A DNA stretch of 64,000 bases from Bilabrum cf. latius (lineage: Eukaryota > Bigyra: Bicosoecida > Bigyra > Bicosoecida). The notes under the pieces are model-generated. The model was not told where the DNA came from. It searched no databases and saw only the letters and a program-made list of their open reading frames with translations. Positions 1-11,500 of the stretch are shown here, in pieces. Positions within the stretch are counted from its first letter, which is position 1. Each line of letters opens with the position of its first letter. The stretch spans positions 186,001 to 250,000 of the forward strand of contig OZ237753.1 in assembly GCA_965178125.1 (NCBI GenBank). The letters run 5' to 3'. Position numbers and translations under genes: made by a program.

Positions 1-93
1 AACAAGACGGAGGGGTACGGCATCCTGACGAGGGAATGGGACCAGGTGGCGCTACCCGGGCTGTACAAGGACCTAGTGCAGATCATGTCCTGA
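1..93 (+). CDS. 3' end of a truncated gene of unknown function
   Basis: The frame starting at base 1 is open for 30 codons and ends at TGA 91-93. Its codons end mostly in G or C, as in the confirmed genes here. The tail contains an aromatic/acidic stretch (GYGILTREWDQVALPGLYKD) that I cannot assign to a family. The 5' part lies outside the window. It converges on the ARM-repeat gene, whose stop is about 700 bases downstream on the other strand. It could be noncoding by chance, since only 30 codons are visible. Confidence 0.45.
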   Translation, partial: NKTEGYGILTREWDQVALPGLYKDLVQIMS

Positions 94-798
94 GTTCGGG
101 TGCAGGGTGTTAGTGCAAGGTTTCATGCTTTGGCGCGCGGGGGCTCGTGGTCTGTAGACAAGGCGGTTTCCACACGGTGATCCAGATTATTTGTAGTTTT
201 AGCCAATTGGTTATATCGTAAGCAAAAAAATGTCACCCCTTCCTTCACCTGGCACAGGCTGCGGCGGCTGCCCTGCGCCCCGCCTCAGAATAAGAGTACT
301 GGCCTAGGTCTTGGCACCCGCCCCACTCCTAGATCTACGCCTTGCCCACCATGCCTATCCGAATTCCGGATCGCATCGACCCCCTGTCGTCATCGCCAAG
401 AGCCACCGCCGTAGGCAGCAGGCGCGAAATCCTATCAAACCCAGCAGCACCCCTATCGTCTCACAGGTAGGCAGGCACTGATCCCAGGTCTTGGGCTGCC
501 CTGCGATGGACCCTCGCGGGGTCCTGCACTGTCCTCCCTACCACTGGACCCTGTGACGCTTCCACTGGTCTCAGGCTCGGCAGTGGCCGCTGTGCCTAGA
601 CAGGATCTGTCGTCTCGGACCTTGCCTCGGCCACCTTTGTCTGGCCGGCATCCGCAGCATCCGCGTCCACGTGCGAGCAGATGAAAGCACTGATGGTGGA
701 CATATCTCCATCGCTGCCTGACGGGGCCATGTCTCCATCGCTGCCTGACGGGGCCATGTCTCCATCGCTGCCTGACGGGGCCCTCTTCTATGCGACCT
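94..798. other. Intergenic region between two convergent genes
   Basis: No convincing gene is visible here. The stretch separates two 3' ends and includes the 27-bp minisatellite at 703-783. The minus-strand frame of the ARM gene stays open for a long way after its TGA at 799-801, but has no recognisable domain. Confidence 0.5.
703..783. repeat. 27-bp minisatellite, three copies
   Basis: The block TCTCCATCGCTGCCTGACGG starts at 705, 732 and 759, giving an exact 27-base period. Copies two and three are identical over the unit and copy one differs by one base. The period is nine codons, and the array lies just past the stop of the ARM-repeat gene. Confidence 0.9.
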
Positions 799-3185
799 TC
801 ATGTTCCCAGTCTGATCCCCGCCTCCGTCACATGCCCAAACAGCAACTTGCCCAGTCCCAATCTGCACAGCACACACTTCCACCTCTCCGTCGGATCCAG
901 CCTCCCCAGCAGCGACCCCATGGCAGGTATGGCACCTGCCTACCTCAGGACTACCACTAGCTCACTCTGGCCCGGAAACTCGTCCTGCTGCAGCCCGCGC
1001 GCCAAACCCAGCAGCAAGGCATCCGACTCCATCAGCACAGAAGTAACCTTCCCACCAGTTCGGAACAAGTGCTTCAGCGAGTAAAGAACCGCAAAGGCTG
1101 CGACCCCGTCGTTTCCAAGCAGAATTCGAGCCGTCTCATCTGCAAAGCCCTCCGCCGAAACCATAAGCTGCTTTACCTCTTCCGTGCCTTCCGCCATTGC
1201 GCGCAATGCGCGTCCCACAAACCCGAGGGTTTCGGGTGTCCCGACACCGAATGCCCTGGCCAGCCCCCTGACCAGCCCCTCCGTTGAGACCACGGATTTG
1301 GTGGCAGCCGCGAATGCCGCGTTGCTTATCAACATCACGCACACAGTCTTTGCGGCCGCAAATAGCGACTCCCCGTCCTTTTCCTAAAGCACCCGTGACA
1401 GACCGTCAAGTATTCCGGCTTCCAACAGCGCCGTCACCTCGTCCTCATCAGCATATATACACAGGTTGGCGGTGCTCCTTGCTGCAGACTCCAGCGCCTC
1501 GCCATCTTCCTCCCGAAGGACTCTCGCCAGGCCCTCCACCAAGCCTTTTGCAGATAAGAGGACCCTGCGTACCCCTGCGTCACAAGCAGTCATGGCGAAC
1601 ACCGCCCCGCAACCCCCCTCAAGCTCAGATCCACTGCCATCTTGGAGCACACGCGCGAGACCCCTAGGGATATCCGATGCAGCCAATACTGTCCCGTGTC
1701 CCGTGTCACTGTGGCAGATGTTCTATATCGTTCTGGTGACAAACTCTAGCGCCCGACCCTCCGAAATCATCACCCCTCTCTCCAGTCCCTTCAGTGCTTC
1801 CTTGTTCCTGACCATCCGTTCCCTGCCCTCGGGACTGCGCCCTGACATAGCATAGGCTGCAGCAGCTGCATCCTTAAACAGCTCGCCATCTGCCTCCCGC
1901 AACACGTGGGCCATACCATCGATCATCGCCGGGTCGCTCGCCGCCGCTCGGCAATCTCCACCATGCAGGCACATCTGGTACATTAGATCCAGTGAGACCT
2001 TTCTGGCCATTGGAGAGCCCACCCGCATGGCATGACCCACCCCGTGCATCAAGCCCTCGCAAGAGGCCACCTGCTGGCACCCAGCTCCGGACCTCATTCC
2101 CACGCGGCTCACCGCCGCGGCAGCAGCTGCTAACATGACGGCGTCTTCCTCTTCCTGAAGCACGTGCGCCAGCCCAGGCAGCAGCCCCTACGCCTCGTCG
2201 GCTCTGAGGTCCGCCATCTCGGTGATCGTCACAGCGCACACGCATGCAAGCTTCAGCTCGTCCCCTTTGCCTGACTTTAGCACTCGCCCTAGGCACTTGG
2301 TGACGGCGCTGTGCCGAATGGCCTCCGAATCCCCGGGCTTCCGCAAAGCTTTGCTGATGAAGTGTGGAGCCATGTCGTCCCCAACTGCATCTATCAGCAG
2401 CGTCATTCCATCGTTTCCGTGCTTTGCCTGTATGGCCTCATAAGCTACCTCGCTGAGGCACGTGAGAAGCAGCAGCACTGCAGCAGCCGCCTTCGTCGAC
2501 TTAGATGTGCTAGCTCTGGCAGGCACCTCCATCAGCACCTGCAGCAGCTTTGTTGACCTGAGAGTAGATGCCAATACATCCGCTGAGAGGTTCTCTGCGA
2601 TGTCTCCTACGGCCGCGATGGCTACTGAGGCTTCAAGTGCCGATGGATCCAGCTCGATCACGGAGCAGAGGGCGACCGCCCCACCTGCCACCACGAAGGG
2701 CTGGGCAAGCTCTGGCGACCCCATGGTGCGGCGCAAAAGCATGTGTATGGCAACTTGAAGGCGGTCGGCTTTTGATTCCCGAATCAGCCGCACCAGTTCG
2801 GAGGGCCCAGCGGACTCCAAGCGTGCATGCAATTCTCGTAGACTATCTCCTCCCGAGGCAGCCCCACTGCCACCCGATCCAGCGATTCCACGATCGACCG
2901 AAGCATCACCTGCGAAAGGAGCGAAACGATACAGCTACAAACATCCTTGGAGGGGGAAGCACAAGGAAATTCTTGGCTGGAACGGAGTGTGGTGTGGCAG
3001 GGTGGCAGGCTTTGTGCAACCCCAGCAAAATGATCAAGCGGATAGCGACAAGCCCTAGACCACACTAAGACCTGAAATCATGCTCAAAGGCATCAACTGG
3101 ATGCTCGAGACGGCTGGAAAGCGTCAACAGGTCAGATAGCAGACGCCTCACCAGATCCAGACCCCGCACCTGATGAGGAGCTCAT
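799..3185 (-). CDS. Armadillo/HEAT-like repeat protein
   Basis: Two exons: 3185-3152 (ATG, Ser/Gly-rich start) and 2909-799, with a 242-base intron (GTGAGG...CGCAG). The join is in phase and gives 714 residues ending at TGA 799-801. Helical repeats rich in Ala, Leu and Val run through most of the length, with repeated short motifs such as GLARVLRE, GMAHVLREADGE and GLLPGLAHVLQEE. Near the C terminus a classical ARM motif appears as TAG-AGAIPAMGSLL. Four in-frame TAGs (2188, 1723, 1384, 940) are read as Gln. ARM proteins are scaffolds with many partners; no extra domain narrows the role here. The next gene on the same strand, a peroxiredoxin, lies 346 bases upstream, and I see nothing coding between them. 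Confidence 0.8.
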
Positions 3186-3531
3186 TGCGATTCCTTGTGT
3201 GAAGCTGTCACAACGATATGTAGTAGACTTTCCTGTTGATGAAGTACGCAAGCGTTTTCGTATTGCAGTACAAGTGTGCAAGAATGAGCTCCACCATGCA
3301 GCTACCGCGGGTGGTGGGCACAGTTGTAATCGCACGCAACTGGTTGCAGAACCTTCGGCTAAGGTTCGGCACCCCCAGCCGCAAGCGGCTCGGCCAGATT
3401 GCCTAGTCTACAGAAGGCCTCGTGCAGATCACGTGCTGAATTTGGATGAAGACTGGAATCAGACCCTCAGGCTGTCTCCTTAATGTCACGGTTTGTGCGT
3501 CAACACAGCGCACAGCATTGCATCTATTCAC
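3186..3531. other. Gap between the ARM-repeat and peroxiredoxin genes
   Basis: This holds the 5' flank of the ARM-repeat gene and the 3' flank of the peroxiredoxin gene. Short open frames exist on both strands, but none has a domain or matching codon pattern. Confidence 0.5.
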
Positions 3532-4286
3532 TCAAAGCAGCTTGAGCATCTCCTCCGCAGAGCATTTCTCAAACCCGGGCCCCTCTTCGTGCAGAGCCTG
3601 CAGCACCTTGCCATCCTCCACCAGCAGGGCATACCTCTCGGACCTCACGTTGCCGAACACGGCGATGGCCTTGTCGAAGGCGACGTTCATGGCCTTGGTG
3701 AGGTCGGCGGCGGGGTCCGCGATCATCCGAACCTTGCCCTCGGCGCCGAGCGCCTTTCCCCACGCCTTCATCACGAAGGCGTCGTTCACGGAGATGCAGA
3801 AGATCTCGGTGACGCCCTTCGCCTTGAGGTCGTCAGCCTTGGCGATGTATCCGGGGATGTGCGTCTCCGAGCAAGTGGGGGAGAATGCCGCGGGGATACC
3901 CGTGACGATAACCTTTCCTTTACCGATCAGATCGCCGAACTTGATCTGCTCGCCGGGCTTGCCCTCCTGCACGTTGACGTCGGCTGGGATGATGCCCCCG
4001 ACAGTGATCTGCGAATCGTGCGGAATGTCATGCAAGGCAGGATGCTGATCCATGGGGTTCCCGTAGACGAAATCAAATACTATAGCACAAACTACATCGA
4101 CGGATAGAAGAGCGCAATAGCGGCGATGTGCTCCGACAATTAGGCAGATTCGCATCGCCACGTCGCCAAGGTTCTGCTAAGATCCACCCCATCCATGCGA
4201 ACATAATGGCCCAATCAATGCCACAAGGTCGGTAATTATCGCAATGTACTCACGCGCTCGCCTGCTTTGTCTCCGATCGCGGCCAT
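3532..4286 (-). CDS. Type II (Prx5-like) peroxiredoxin
   Basis: Thiol peroxidase that reduces hydrogen peroxide and organic hydroperoxides through a peroxidatic cysteine. Exon 1 is 4286-4254 and exon 2 is 4008-3532, with a 245-base intron (GTGAGT...CGCAG). The spliced product is 169 residues, the usual size for the family. It opens MAAIGDKAGERITVGGIIP and carries the catalytic loop IPAAFSPTCSETHIPGY, with peroxidatic Cys about residue 57; the family's PxxxT/SxxC pattern has Ser here. The C-terminal half keeps the Prx5-type KVRMIADP, FDKAIAVFG and RYALLVEDGKV segments. No organelle presequence is obvious, so it is probably cytosolic. It ends in TGA and contains no in-frame TAG. Confidence 0.95.
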
Positions 4287-5559
4287 TTTTTGTGTTATGC
4301 GTGGTTTATTATGCATGCATGCCGCATCATCAGGTCGTGGGGCATCAGAACGGTATGCTCCGATCGGACCCGGCGAAAAGTTGTGCCAAGGTGGGGTGAG
4401 TTTGCGTGTTACTGTTGCGTGGTCGCTAAATTGAACCGCGCCCCAGGCGAAGAAATTCCTGATATCTCTAGTCGCCTTTGGCTGCATTACGGGCCAAAGA
4501 GACCTCCCACGTCTGAAGTCGCTCCGACTCCGATGAGCCTGGTGTGCGGAGAAACGGTGCGGTGCCGCTGGGGAGGGCTACGCCAAGGTGCATCGAAAAG
4601 GGCTCCGTTGCCTGCCGCACTCGACCCCCTCCCTCCACTTGCCCTCGCTGACTGGCTGGTCCATGTGGAGTGACTGGGCCAGGCATTGGTGAGCCAATCT
4701 AATCGAGCACGTTGAGCACCCGGAAGTGCCTGCGGCCTGGAAGGCCTCCGCAGACTCGCTTGCCCTTGCACGTGGCACCGTGGCGAACTGACTAGGTCAG
4801 TTCGACTACCTTGCCCTGCTTCCGGCACCCCGGGCAGATCTGTGTGATGCGCCACGTCTCCCCAGTGGGAGTCCCCACATGCACCGTGCGTTGCCCCAAG
4901 AGGTTGTGGGGGACATCTGCACGGCTATGGGATGGCGAGACGCTGGCAGAACATGCCCTGGGCATCTTCAGGCTGGACTCGGCTCAGGACAGAGAGCGGC
5001 GCATGCAGCCAAGACCCGGCTCCTTTGGACCTGGCGGCGCAGATGGTTGCTCGCCAGGTGTTCTCAATTCCCGCCTAGCGCGAGCACTTGCGCGGCGATG
5101 CGCGCGTTTTCTGCACCGTGTACCAACGGGTTGCTAGATCTAGCAATCCCTTGGATCTGGTTGACGTCGTGCCCAAGCAGTCGGCCAGGGAGACCAGGAA
5201 GTATCGTGGGAACCTCATCAGGGAGGTTTACCGGGCCTTCAGAGCCTGGCCCAGGAGGTGAGGATGTCAATGCCAGGCTGGTTGCACTCGGGCGGCAGAA
5301 AGGGGATTAGGCAGGTCCTGCACAGGCGTGAGCCTCTGCGGTCCTTGCCCCCTGGCGTCAACTAGCTTTTTCGTGAAAGAGTTTGTCGTTTGTCGAGTCA
5401 ATCATATTGATTGACACATTCCTCCCGGTGCTCCCGCCCTTACTCAGCCCCACTATTCCTGCGCTTCCCGCCAGGTTCTTACATCTATCCGTTCACCCTC
5501 CACAATCCCCCTGGCCAGCTGCAACAAGCCGAACCCCGAGCTCCCATCGGCCATCGTAC
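4287..5559. other. Unresolved region with competing open frames
   Basis: With TAG read as Gln, several overlapping frames are open and GC3-rich, so I cannot choose a gene model. Minus-strand candidate: 4965-4345 (206 codons, TGA), with a possible zinc-ribbon stretch QICPGCRKQGKVVEL followed by CKGKRVCGG. Plus-strand candidate: 4932-5261 (109 codons, TGA), ending with a basic amphipathic stretch RKYRGNLIREVYRAFRAW that is vaguely LYR-like. Splice-like sites also occur on the plus strand (GTGAGT at 4397, GTGAGC at 4688, CGCAG ending at 4751 and 5042). At least one gene is likely, but neither product nor strand is established. Confidence 0.4.
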
Positions 5560-6873
5560 TCAGAACCTTCCCCTGCCCTGCATGCGGTCATCGCCCTCCT
5601 CCGACGATTCCTGCCACTTGGACGCCAAGCAGACCGGAAGCAGCACCATCCCTGCGCGGCCCCCCGCCGCCCTGGCCCTCGCCGACCGCCCGCCTCCCAT
5701 CATGGAAGGCTGCTTCATGTAACTCTTCACCACCCTCCGAGTTAGGAACACGCCGGCGATCGACAGGGAGAACCAAGTCAGTGCGTACACGAAGTGCGTC
5801 TCGGGCATGACGTGGAACCTCACGTACTCGCTGAGCTGACGAGTGTAAGGAAAGTTCCTCGGGGTTCGCTCCCGGACGGCGTCGAAGAGGTATCCTGCGA
5901 GCTCCGGCGCGGTGCTCCCGTGCACGGCAAGCTCGTCGGCGTCGAAGCGGGTGAGCGCCAGCTGCCTTGCGGAACTTCCACCCTGCGCGGCGCCGCCTGC
6001 CAGGGATGATACGCCGTATGTGCTGCTCTGCGACATCGTATAGATTCTAGATTCAGAGGAGGGGGGCTGAGATCGATGACGGCACGGGGGAGGGTGCACG
6101 GAAAGTCATATGCGCGTGGCAGTGGCAGGCAAAAGATCGATGCAGCGGCGCATGCGGCTCACGGGTTCTCCCGTCCGAACGACGGCATCGACCTCCACGA
6201 GCCCATCGCTAGGTTCCGCATATTCGGCTCCAGATTGCGCGGCGCCAGCGTCGTCGCTCAGCCCCGCGCTCTCTCTCGCTTTCTTGGACTTGAATGGGCC
6301 AGGGATCCAACCCCGGTTAACTAGAACTCTTCTTCCATCTTCCAACACGAGTGGTGTGACGAGGTAATACCCGGGTGAGTCCCCCCGTTTGAGGAAGCCC
6401 TGTGGCAGGTCCTTCGGCGGCGGCCTCGGTCCCACGATTCCTTCCGCCGAGCGGTCCCACTTGCCTCGAAGTGATACACGCCTGCCATGAGCGTCTTGTT
6501 GGCCATTTTCCAGGTCCTCGTCTGTGGTTGTGAGCGCCGCAATGACCTCGTCGACTGTACTGATTTCCCTGTGCACCTGCCTCTTGCGCTCTTCGATTAG
6601 CTGCAGCTTCCAAAACAACCGCTTCGTCTACCAGCACCCAAGTCCAAATGTCAATGCTACCAGCGAGCCAAAGAAGGCGTACGCCGCCATGTCTTGGCCA
6701 CTCATGGATGCCTCCTTCCCGGCACCCGATGATTCGGCCGCGTGACTACGAGCAGAGCGTGACAGGCCTCGCAAGCCAATCACGCGGCTAATTTTAGCTG
6801 AAGTGGCGGTATGCGCAACGAGCCTGTTTCGAAAACCCACTTGGCAGGTTCGCTTCATGATTGATCGATGCAT
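5560..6873 (-). CDS. SURF1: SURF1-family cytochrome c oxidase assembly factor
   Basis: Inner mitochondrial membrane protein that helps insert haem into the Cox1 module of complex IV. Exon A is 6873-6163 and exon B 6027-5560, with a 135-base intron (GTGAGC...CGCAG), giving 392 residues. An Arg/Ser-rich N terminus that could be a mitochondrial presequence precedes transmembrane helix 1 (AYAFFGSLVALTFGLG). The family signature follows as GCW-TAG-TKRLFWKLQLIE, where TAG sits at the conserved Gln of W-Q-x-x-R. Further hallmarks are LRGKWD, VGPRPPP, GYYLVTPLV and VLVNRGWIPGP. The C-terminal helix FVYALTWFSLSIAGVFL matches the family's second membrane segment. The tail is longer than usual and low in complexity, ending at TGA 5560-5562. 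Confidence 0.93.
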
Positions 6874-7191
6874 GCCTGGATCCTACTGAGCTTCACAGCG
6901 TGGCCCAAGACGGAAATTCAGGGAAATGCTCGACCAAAAACTGATACCTAGTCGATGCTTAAAGCGATTCTGAGCGATACGAATGCAACGGTACGTGTAA
7001 AATAGGCCAGCAGAATATTGCCAGTGGCTCCGGAATCGACCACGTCACGGAGCTCAGCTGATGCATGATTGTCGGCACACAGCGAGCCGCAGCACCCTCA
7101 ATATAATTCCGTTCTTCTGAATTGATAAAGTTCGACATAAAGCGGCCGACATCGCGCTGAAGACTTAGACAGAAGCTTGTCTGCTGTGGAC
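6874..7191. promoter_or_regulatory. Divergent intergenic region between SURF1 and a membrane-protein gene
   Basis: These 318 bases separate two divergently transcribed genes and so probably hold both promoters. No TATA box or other defined element stands out. Local AT content is higher than in the flanking coding sequence. Confidence 0.5.
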
Positions 7192-8322
7192 ATGATGAAA
7201 CGAGCCTCGCATGCTGTAGAGCAGCGGATACTAGCGGCAAGGGGAGTACTCCGCAAGCGAATGGGACTCCCGATGACTCCAGCATGGTGGCAGAAACCAG
7301 GTGGCAAAGAGCTTGCGGCGCAGCTGGTGGTCGCTACGAACATCGCTATCGTAGGCATCGGCTTGCCATTACTTGTTAACTACGGTATCGCGGAGAAACG
7401 AAAATAGCACGAGAAAACTAGACCAGTTCGTTCCGATGTTGTCCTCGATGCAGAGCGCGAACTGGCCGTCCTTGCTGTCATCAACGAGCGACGGCAGGCC
7501 CGCGGCGAGCCTCGTCTGATGGAGCTGCCTTCCCGCACGGCGGCCAAGCACGGCATCAAGGCCGACGGCTGGCGGTCCGTTTCGCCATAGGACATTGAAG
7601 GAGCAGGACCGGCCAAGCCTGTTCGAGTTCCCTCGGACGGCGGTAGCAGGGACAACTCGGGCCCCGGAGGACGCGACGAGGACGAGGACGAGGTTGATCA
7701 CACGTCGGCCGGCCGCAACTACGGGTACGGGCGAGAGAAGTAGAGCAGCCCGACGCCGGTGTGGACCGACAACACGAGCATGAGCACGAGCGTAGGGAGT
7801 GGCACTGGTGCTGCTGCCGGCACGGATGCGAGAACGGGCACTGGCACTGGCCACTACTAGTAGCAAGAGGCTAGTGATAGACAAGCAGCGCCCAGCTCAA
7901 GAAGCAGGAGCGGCAGCGGCAGGGCGGAGGAGGGAGGAAAAGCGTCAGGCGCGTCAGCCCCTGCGGCGTCCGCTGACGGTATGACGAGTGCGTCCGCAAG
8001 GGCGTTCCTGAGCGACGTGGACCGGGACGGGGATTCCAACGCGGCGCTGTGGGAGAAGATCGCCGTCCTCGCCGAGAAGTACGAGAAGTAGGACGAGGAG
8101 CTCGTGCACAGGGGCAGGCGGGCTGGCGACATCATCTATGACGAGCAGCCGACGGTGCTGGACACTGACGGCAATGTGATGGGGCCTGTGATGACGACTC
8201 CCACAGCGGATGAGCTGGAGAAGCAGGTGCTCGGCATGGGCAGGGCGCAGTTGCCAGGGCCCGAAGCGCCATAGGAGGGGTAGGAGCAGGAGGGGGGCCA
8301 GCAAGAAGTCGCCCGGCAGTGA
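7192..8322 (+). CDS. Uncharacterised single-pass membrane protein, eight in-frame TAGs
   Basis: Not recognised as a known family. The ATG at 7192 opens a 376-codon frame ending at TGA 8320-8322. The N terminus is basic and includes GLPMTPAWWQKPGGKELA. One hydrophobic helix follows (LVVATNIAIVGIGLPLLVNY, about residues 42-61), then a charged segment (RELAVLAVINERRQARGE) and a long disordered stretch rich in Gly, Ser, Thr, Asp and Arg. A helical acidic part near residue 285 contains LWEKIAVLAEKYEK. TAGs at 7405, 7588, 7741, 7858, 7861, 8089, 8272 and 8281 are read as Gln; two are adjacent. The topology suggests a tail-anchored-like or mitochondrial membrane protein, but that is inference. It converges on the kinesin gene. 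Confidence 0.7.
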
Positions 8323-8561
8323 GGCTGGTCTGTGGTGGTGGGGATTGCTTGTGGTCCATGCAATGCACAGCTGCAACCATGGATGCGGCGCGTACTGGAG
8401 AGAGCACAATCTTAGCTTGATTGCTCCTGCTCCCGTCCGGACTGGAACCATGTCATGACATCCATCTCGGACTGATGACTGTTGCCAGAAATCGTACCGT
8501 GCGAAATAATTAAACCAGAATCGAATCAGAGCACAAGAAACTCACAAAATCCTAGATCAGG

Positions 8562-11500
8562 TCAGCTCCTGCCCCCGCCGCGAGACCTCGATGCTACCCT
8601 CCCCCTCCTGCTCGCACCAGCGCCTGCAGCAGCGCCCGCCCTGCTCCTGCCAGACGTCCCGCCCACCATCACCGACGATCGCCCGACACCTCTCGCTCCA
8701 CCACGGGCCTTGCTTGACCCACCACGGGCCCGCGCCCCGGCCCCGGCACCCGAGCCGCCGATCGTCTAGCGCATGGCCGACCTGCCTCGCCCGGCCGTGC
8801 GACCTGCCTTTGCCTTTGCCCTGCCGGTTGGCACTGCCCCACCCGCAGCGGCTGACGACGAGGACGAAGACGACGACGTCGCGCTGCCCGATGATCCCAC
8901 GCTGCCGCTCGCGCCCGGCCTGATGGCAGCGATCCTCTTCCTGGCCTGGCCCAGCTGCACCTGGGCCACCTGCTGCGCGAACCTCAGGGAACACAGCGAC
9001 TCGTGGGAGGAGGCCACGGTGGGGCTCAGGTTGACCATCATCATTGTCTTGCCGTCGCCCTCTAGGCACGGCTGCAGGAGGTACGTCAGCTTGCTGTTGC
9101 GGAAGGGGACGTGCTTGGATCGCTGCGCGAGGGACTGGAACACGTCTGCCATGCAGGACAGGCTCTTGTTGATGGCCTGCGTCTCCTTGAGCTGCTTGCC
9201 CTCCGCCTTGGAGCGAGCCAGCCTCTCGGACCCGGCAAGGTCGCAGAGGTTCAGGGTGCCCTTGAGCTCCACGCCGCGGTCCTGGTTGCGACCAGCGATG
9301 TACAGAGTGAAGACCGAGTGCGACCGGCTCGAGTGCTCGTTCATCGAGGTCGAGGCCACGCTCCTCCTCTTGTTGGCCTCGGCCATGATGTGCCCCGCGT
9401 CCGCTGCCTTCGACACGGGGACCTTGGTGAGCCCGGGCACGTCCACGCCGCCGTCCTTCCTCTGGTGGATGGACAGGCTGGCGGGAGTGGACTTGGCAGA
9501 GCCGCTGCCGAAGGCCCGGCCCCCTCCCGATGATGAGGAAGACGAGGGGCCGCTCGAAGCTGCAGAGCCGCCCGACCCCGTCAGGAGGTCTACGACCGTC
9601 TCGTTGTAGATCTCCAGGAAGCTTGCCCTGATCTGGTACTGCCATCCCTGCGCCCTCATCGCGTGCACCGTCTCGAGGATCTGCGCCACGGACCGTGGGA
9701 TCAGCCCGGCCTCCTCGCCGGTGCCACCCACCATGGTGTGCGTCTTTCCCGACCCTGTCTGTCCGTAGGAGAAGAGACACACGTTGTACCCATCCAGGGA
9801 GGACTGCACCAGCTGGCTCACCTCCTCGAACACGTCCTTCTGGCTCGTCCCCGGGGGGAACACCGTGTCGAAAGAGAACTTGTAGGACTTGTCCTCGCCC
9901 GCCGCCGCGGAGATCTTGGAGCTGGAACGAGATGGCACGCCGGAGAGAACAAGAGACTGACCATCCACGTCGCACTGGATGGCACCGCCGTCCGCCGACC
10001 CCCCGAACGACCCGAAGCCGCCTGCAACCGCCTCCTCTCCCATCTCCTCCTCGGCGCCCCCCTCGCTCTCCCAGCCGTCTTCGTCCCCGTCGTCCCGCAT
10101 CGCAGCGGCGCCAGACCCGGCCGAAGCGCCGTCGCCATCGCCGTCGTGCGACAGCATGGGCCGGATGCGGGCCACCACTCGGATGCTGCCCCTCAGGTCC
10201 TGCACCTTGTTGTGGAGAGCGCGCCTGGCCTCGTTGGCCGAGAAGAGGTGCTGCTTGAGTGCCTCGTTCTCCTCCTCCAGGGTCTGCATCTTGGTGGAGA
10301 GCTCCGCCTTGTTCCCCAGCTGCCTGCGGAGCACCTCCGTCTCCTTGGACATGGCGAAGATCTTCTCCAGCTGCTCCTCGTTGGTGGACCCCATGCTGCG
10401 CTTCACCTGGCCCATGGCCGCCTCCAGCTCGTCCGCCCTCTCTCGTTGTTCCCTGGCGTCCTTCTGAACCTATGTCAGCTCCCCCTCAAGCTTGCCCGCC
10501 TTCTCCGTGGCCTCCTTGGCTGTCACCTGCGCGGACTCCAGCTCGCCCTCCAGCCCCTCTGCCTTGCTGAGCGCCTCTGCCAGCCGGGCATCCAGGTCCT
10601 GCTTCACCTTCTCCGCCTCTTGCTCCGCCGCGGCCGCCGCCTCCTTGTTGGCCTTGAGCTCGCCCTCTAGTCTGGCGCCCTCGCTGCGTGCCTCCTCTAG
10701 CTTGCGGGCCCCTTCCTCCACGGCCTGCTGCGCGGCCTTGAGCTGCTCCTGCAGCCGCGCGTGCTCGCCGCTCAGCTCCCTCAGCTCTGACTCGAGCCTC
10801 GCCTTTTCGCTGCTCAGGTGTTCCCTCTCCCTGGAGGCTTCCTGCAGCTGGGACTGCAGCCCATCGGCGCGGGCCGTGGCCTGCCTGTCCCGGTCTCCCT
10901 GGTCCTTCTGCTGGGTGAGCAGCTGCGTGATGGTGCTCGACAGCTGCGACTCCTTGGCGTGGAGCGACTCTTTGCATTCCTTCAGGTCCATCACGGCCGA
11001 GTCCCTAGCCGCCCGTGCCGTGGCCAGCTCGGCGTCCATCTTGGTCCGGGCCATCTCCAGCTCCCTGCCCCTCTCCTCCGCGCGCTGGAGCTGTTCCCTG
11101 ACTCCGACCAGGTCGCGCTTCACGTCATCGGCCTCCTTGGCGGCTTGTTCCCTGGCACTGACCGCCTCTGCGACCTCCTTGCTTGCTTGTTCCCTGGCCG
11201 CGTCCGCCGACGCCCTCTGCTTCTCGACCTCGGCTGCCACCTGCTCCTGCGCTTCAGCCCTGACTGCGTCAGCCTTGGCCTGGAGCTCCGTCACGAGCGA
11301 GTCTGCGTCTGCGAGCCGCTGCTTCGCGGCCGCCAGCTCCACCTCCAGCTCCTCCACCCTGGCCGCGTTGGCGTCGTTGGAGGCGGTGGCGGACTCGGCC
11401 GCCTCCAGGGCCTCCTCGGCGTCCTTCTTGGCCTGGTTCGACTCGGCTTCCGCCCGTCGGACCGTGGCCCGCGCGGCGTCTCTCTCGTCCTTTGCGTCCA

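Noticed and set aside
4345-5261. Confident zinc-ribbon (-) or LYR-like (+) genes
   Set aside because: Several overlapping frames are equally open and GC3-rich, so only an unresolved region is reported.
8557-9975. 472-codon minus-strand frame beside the kinesin motor
   Set aside because: It overlaps the motor domain out of frame; motor motifs are in the other frame.
9663-10670. 335-codon plus-strand frame opposite the kinesin coiled coil
   Set aside because: Composition is the mirror of Glu/Lys/Ala codons (His, Leu, Arg); typical antisense shadow in GC-rich DNA.
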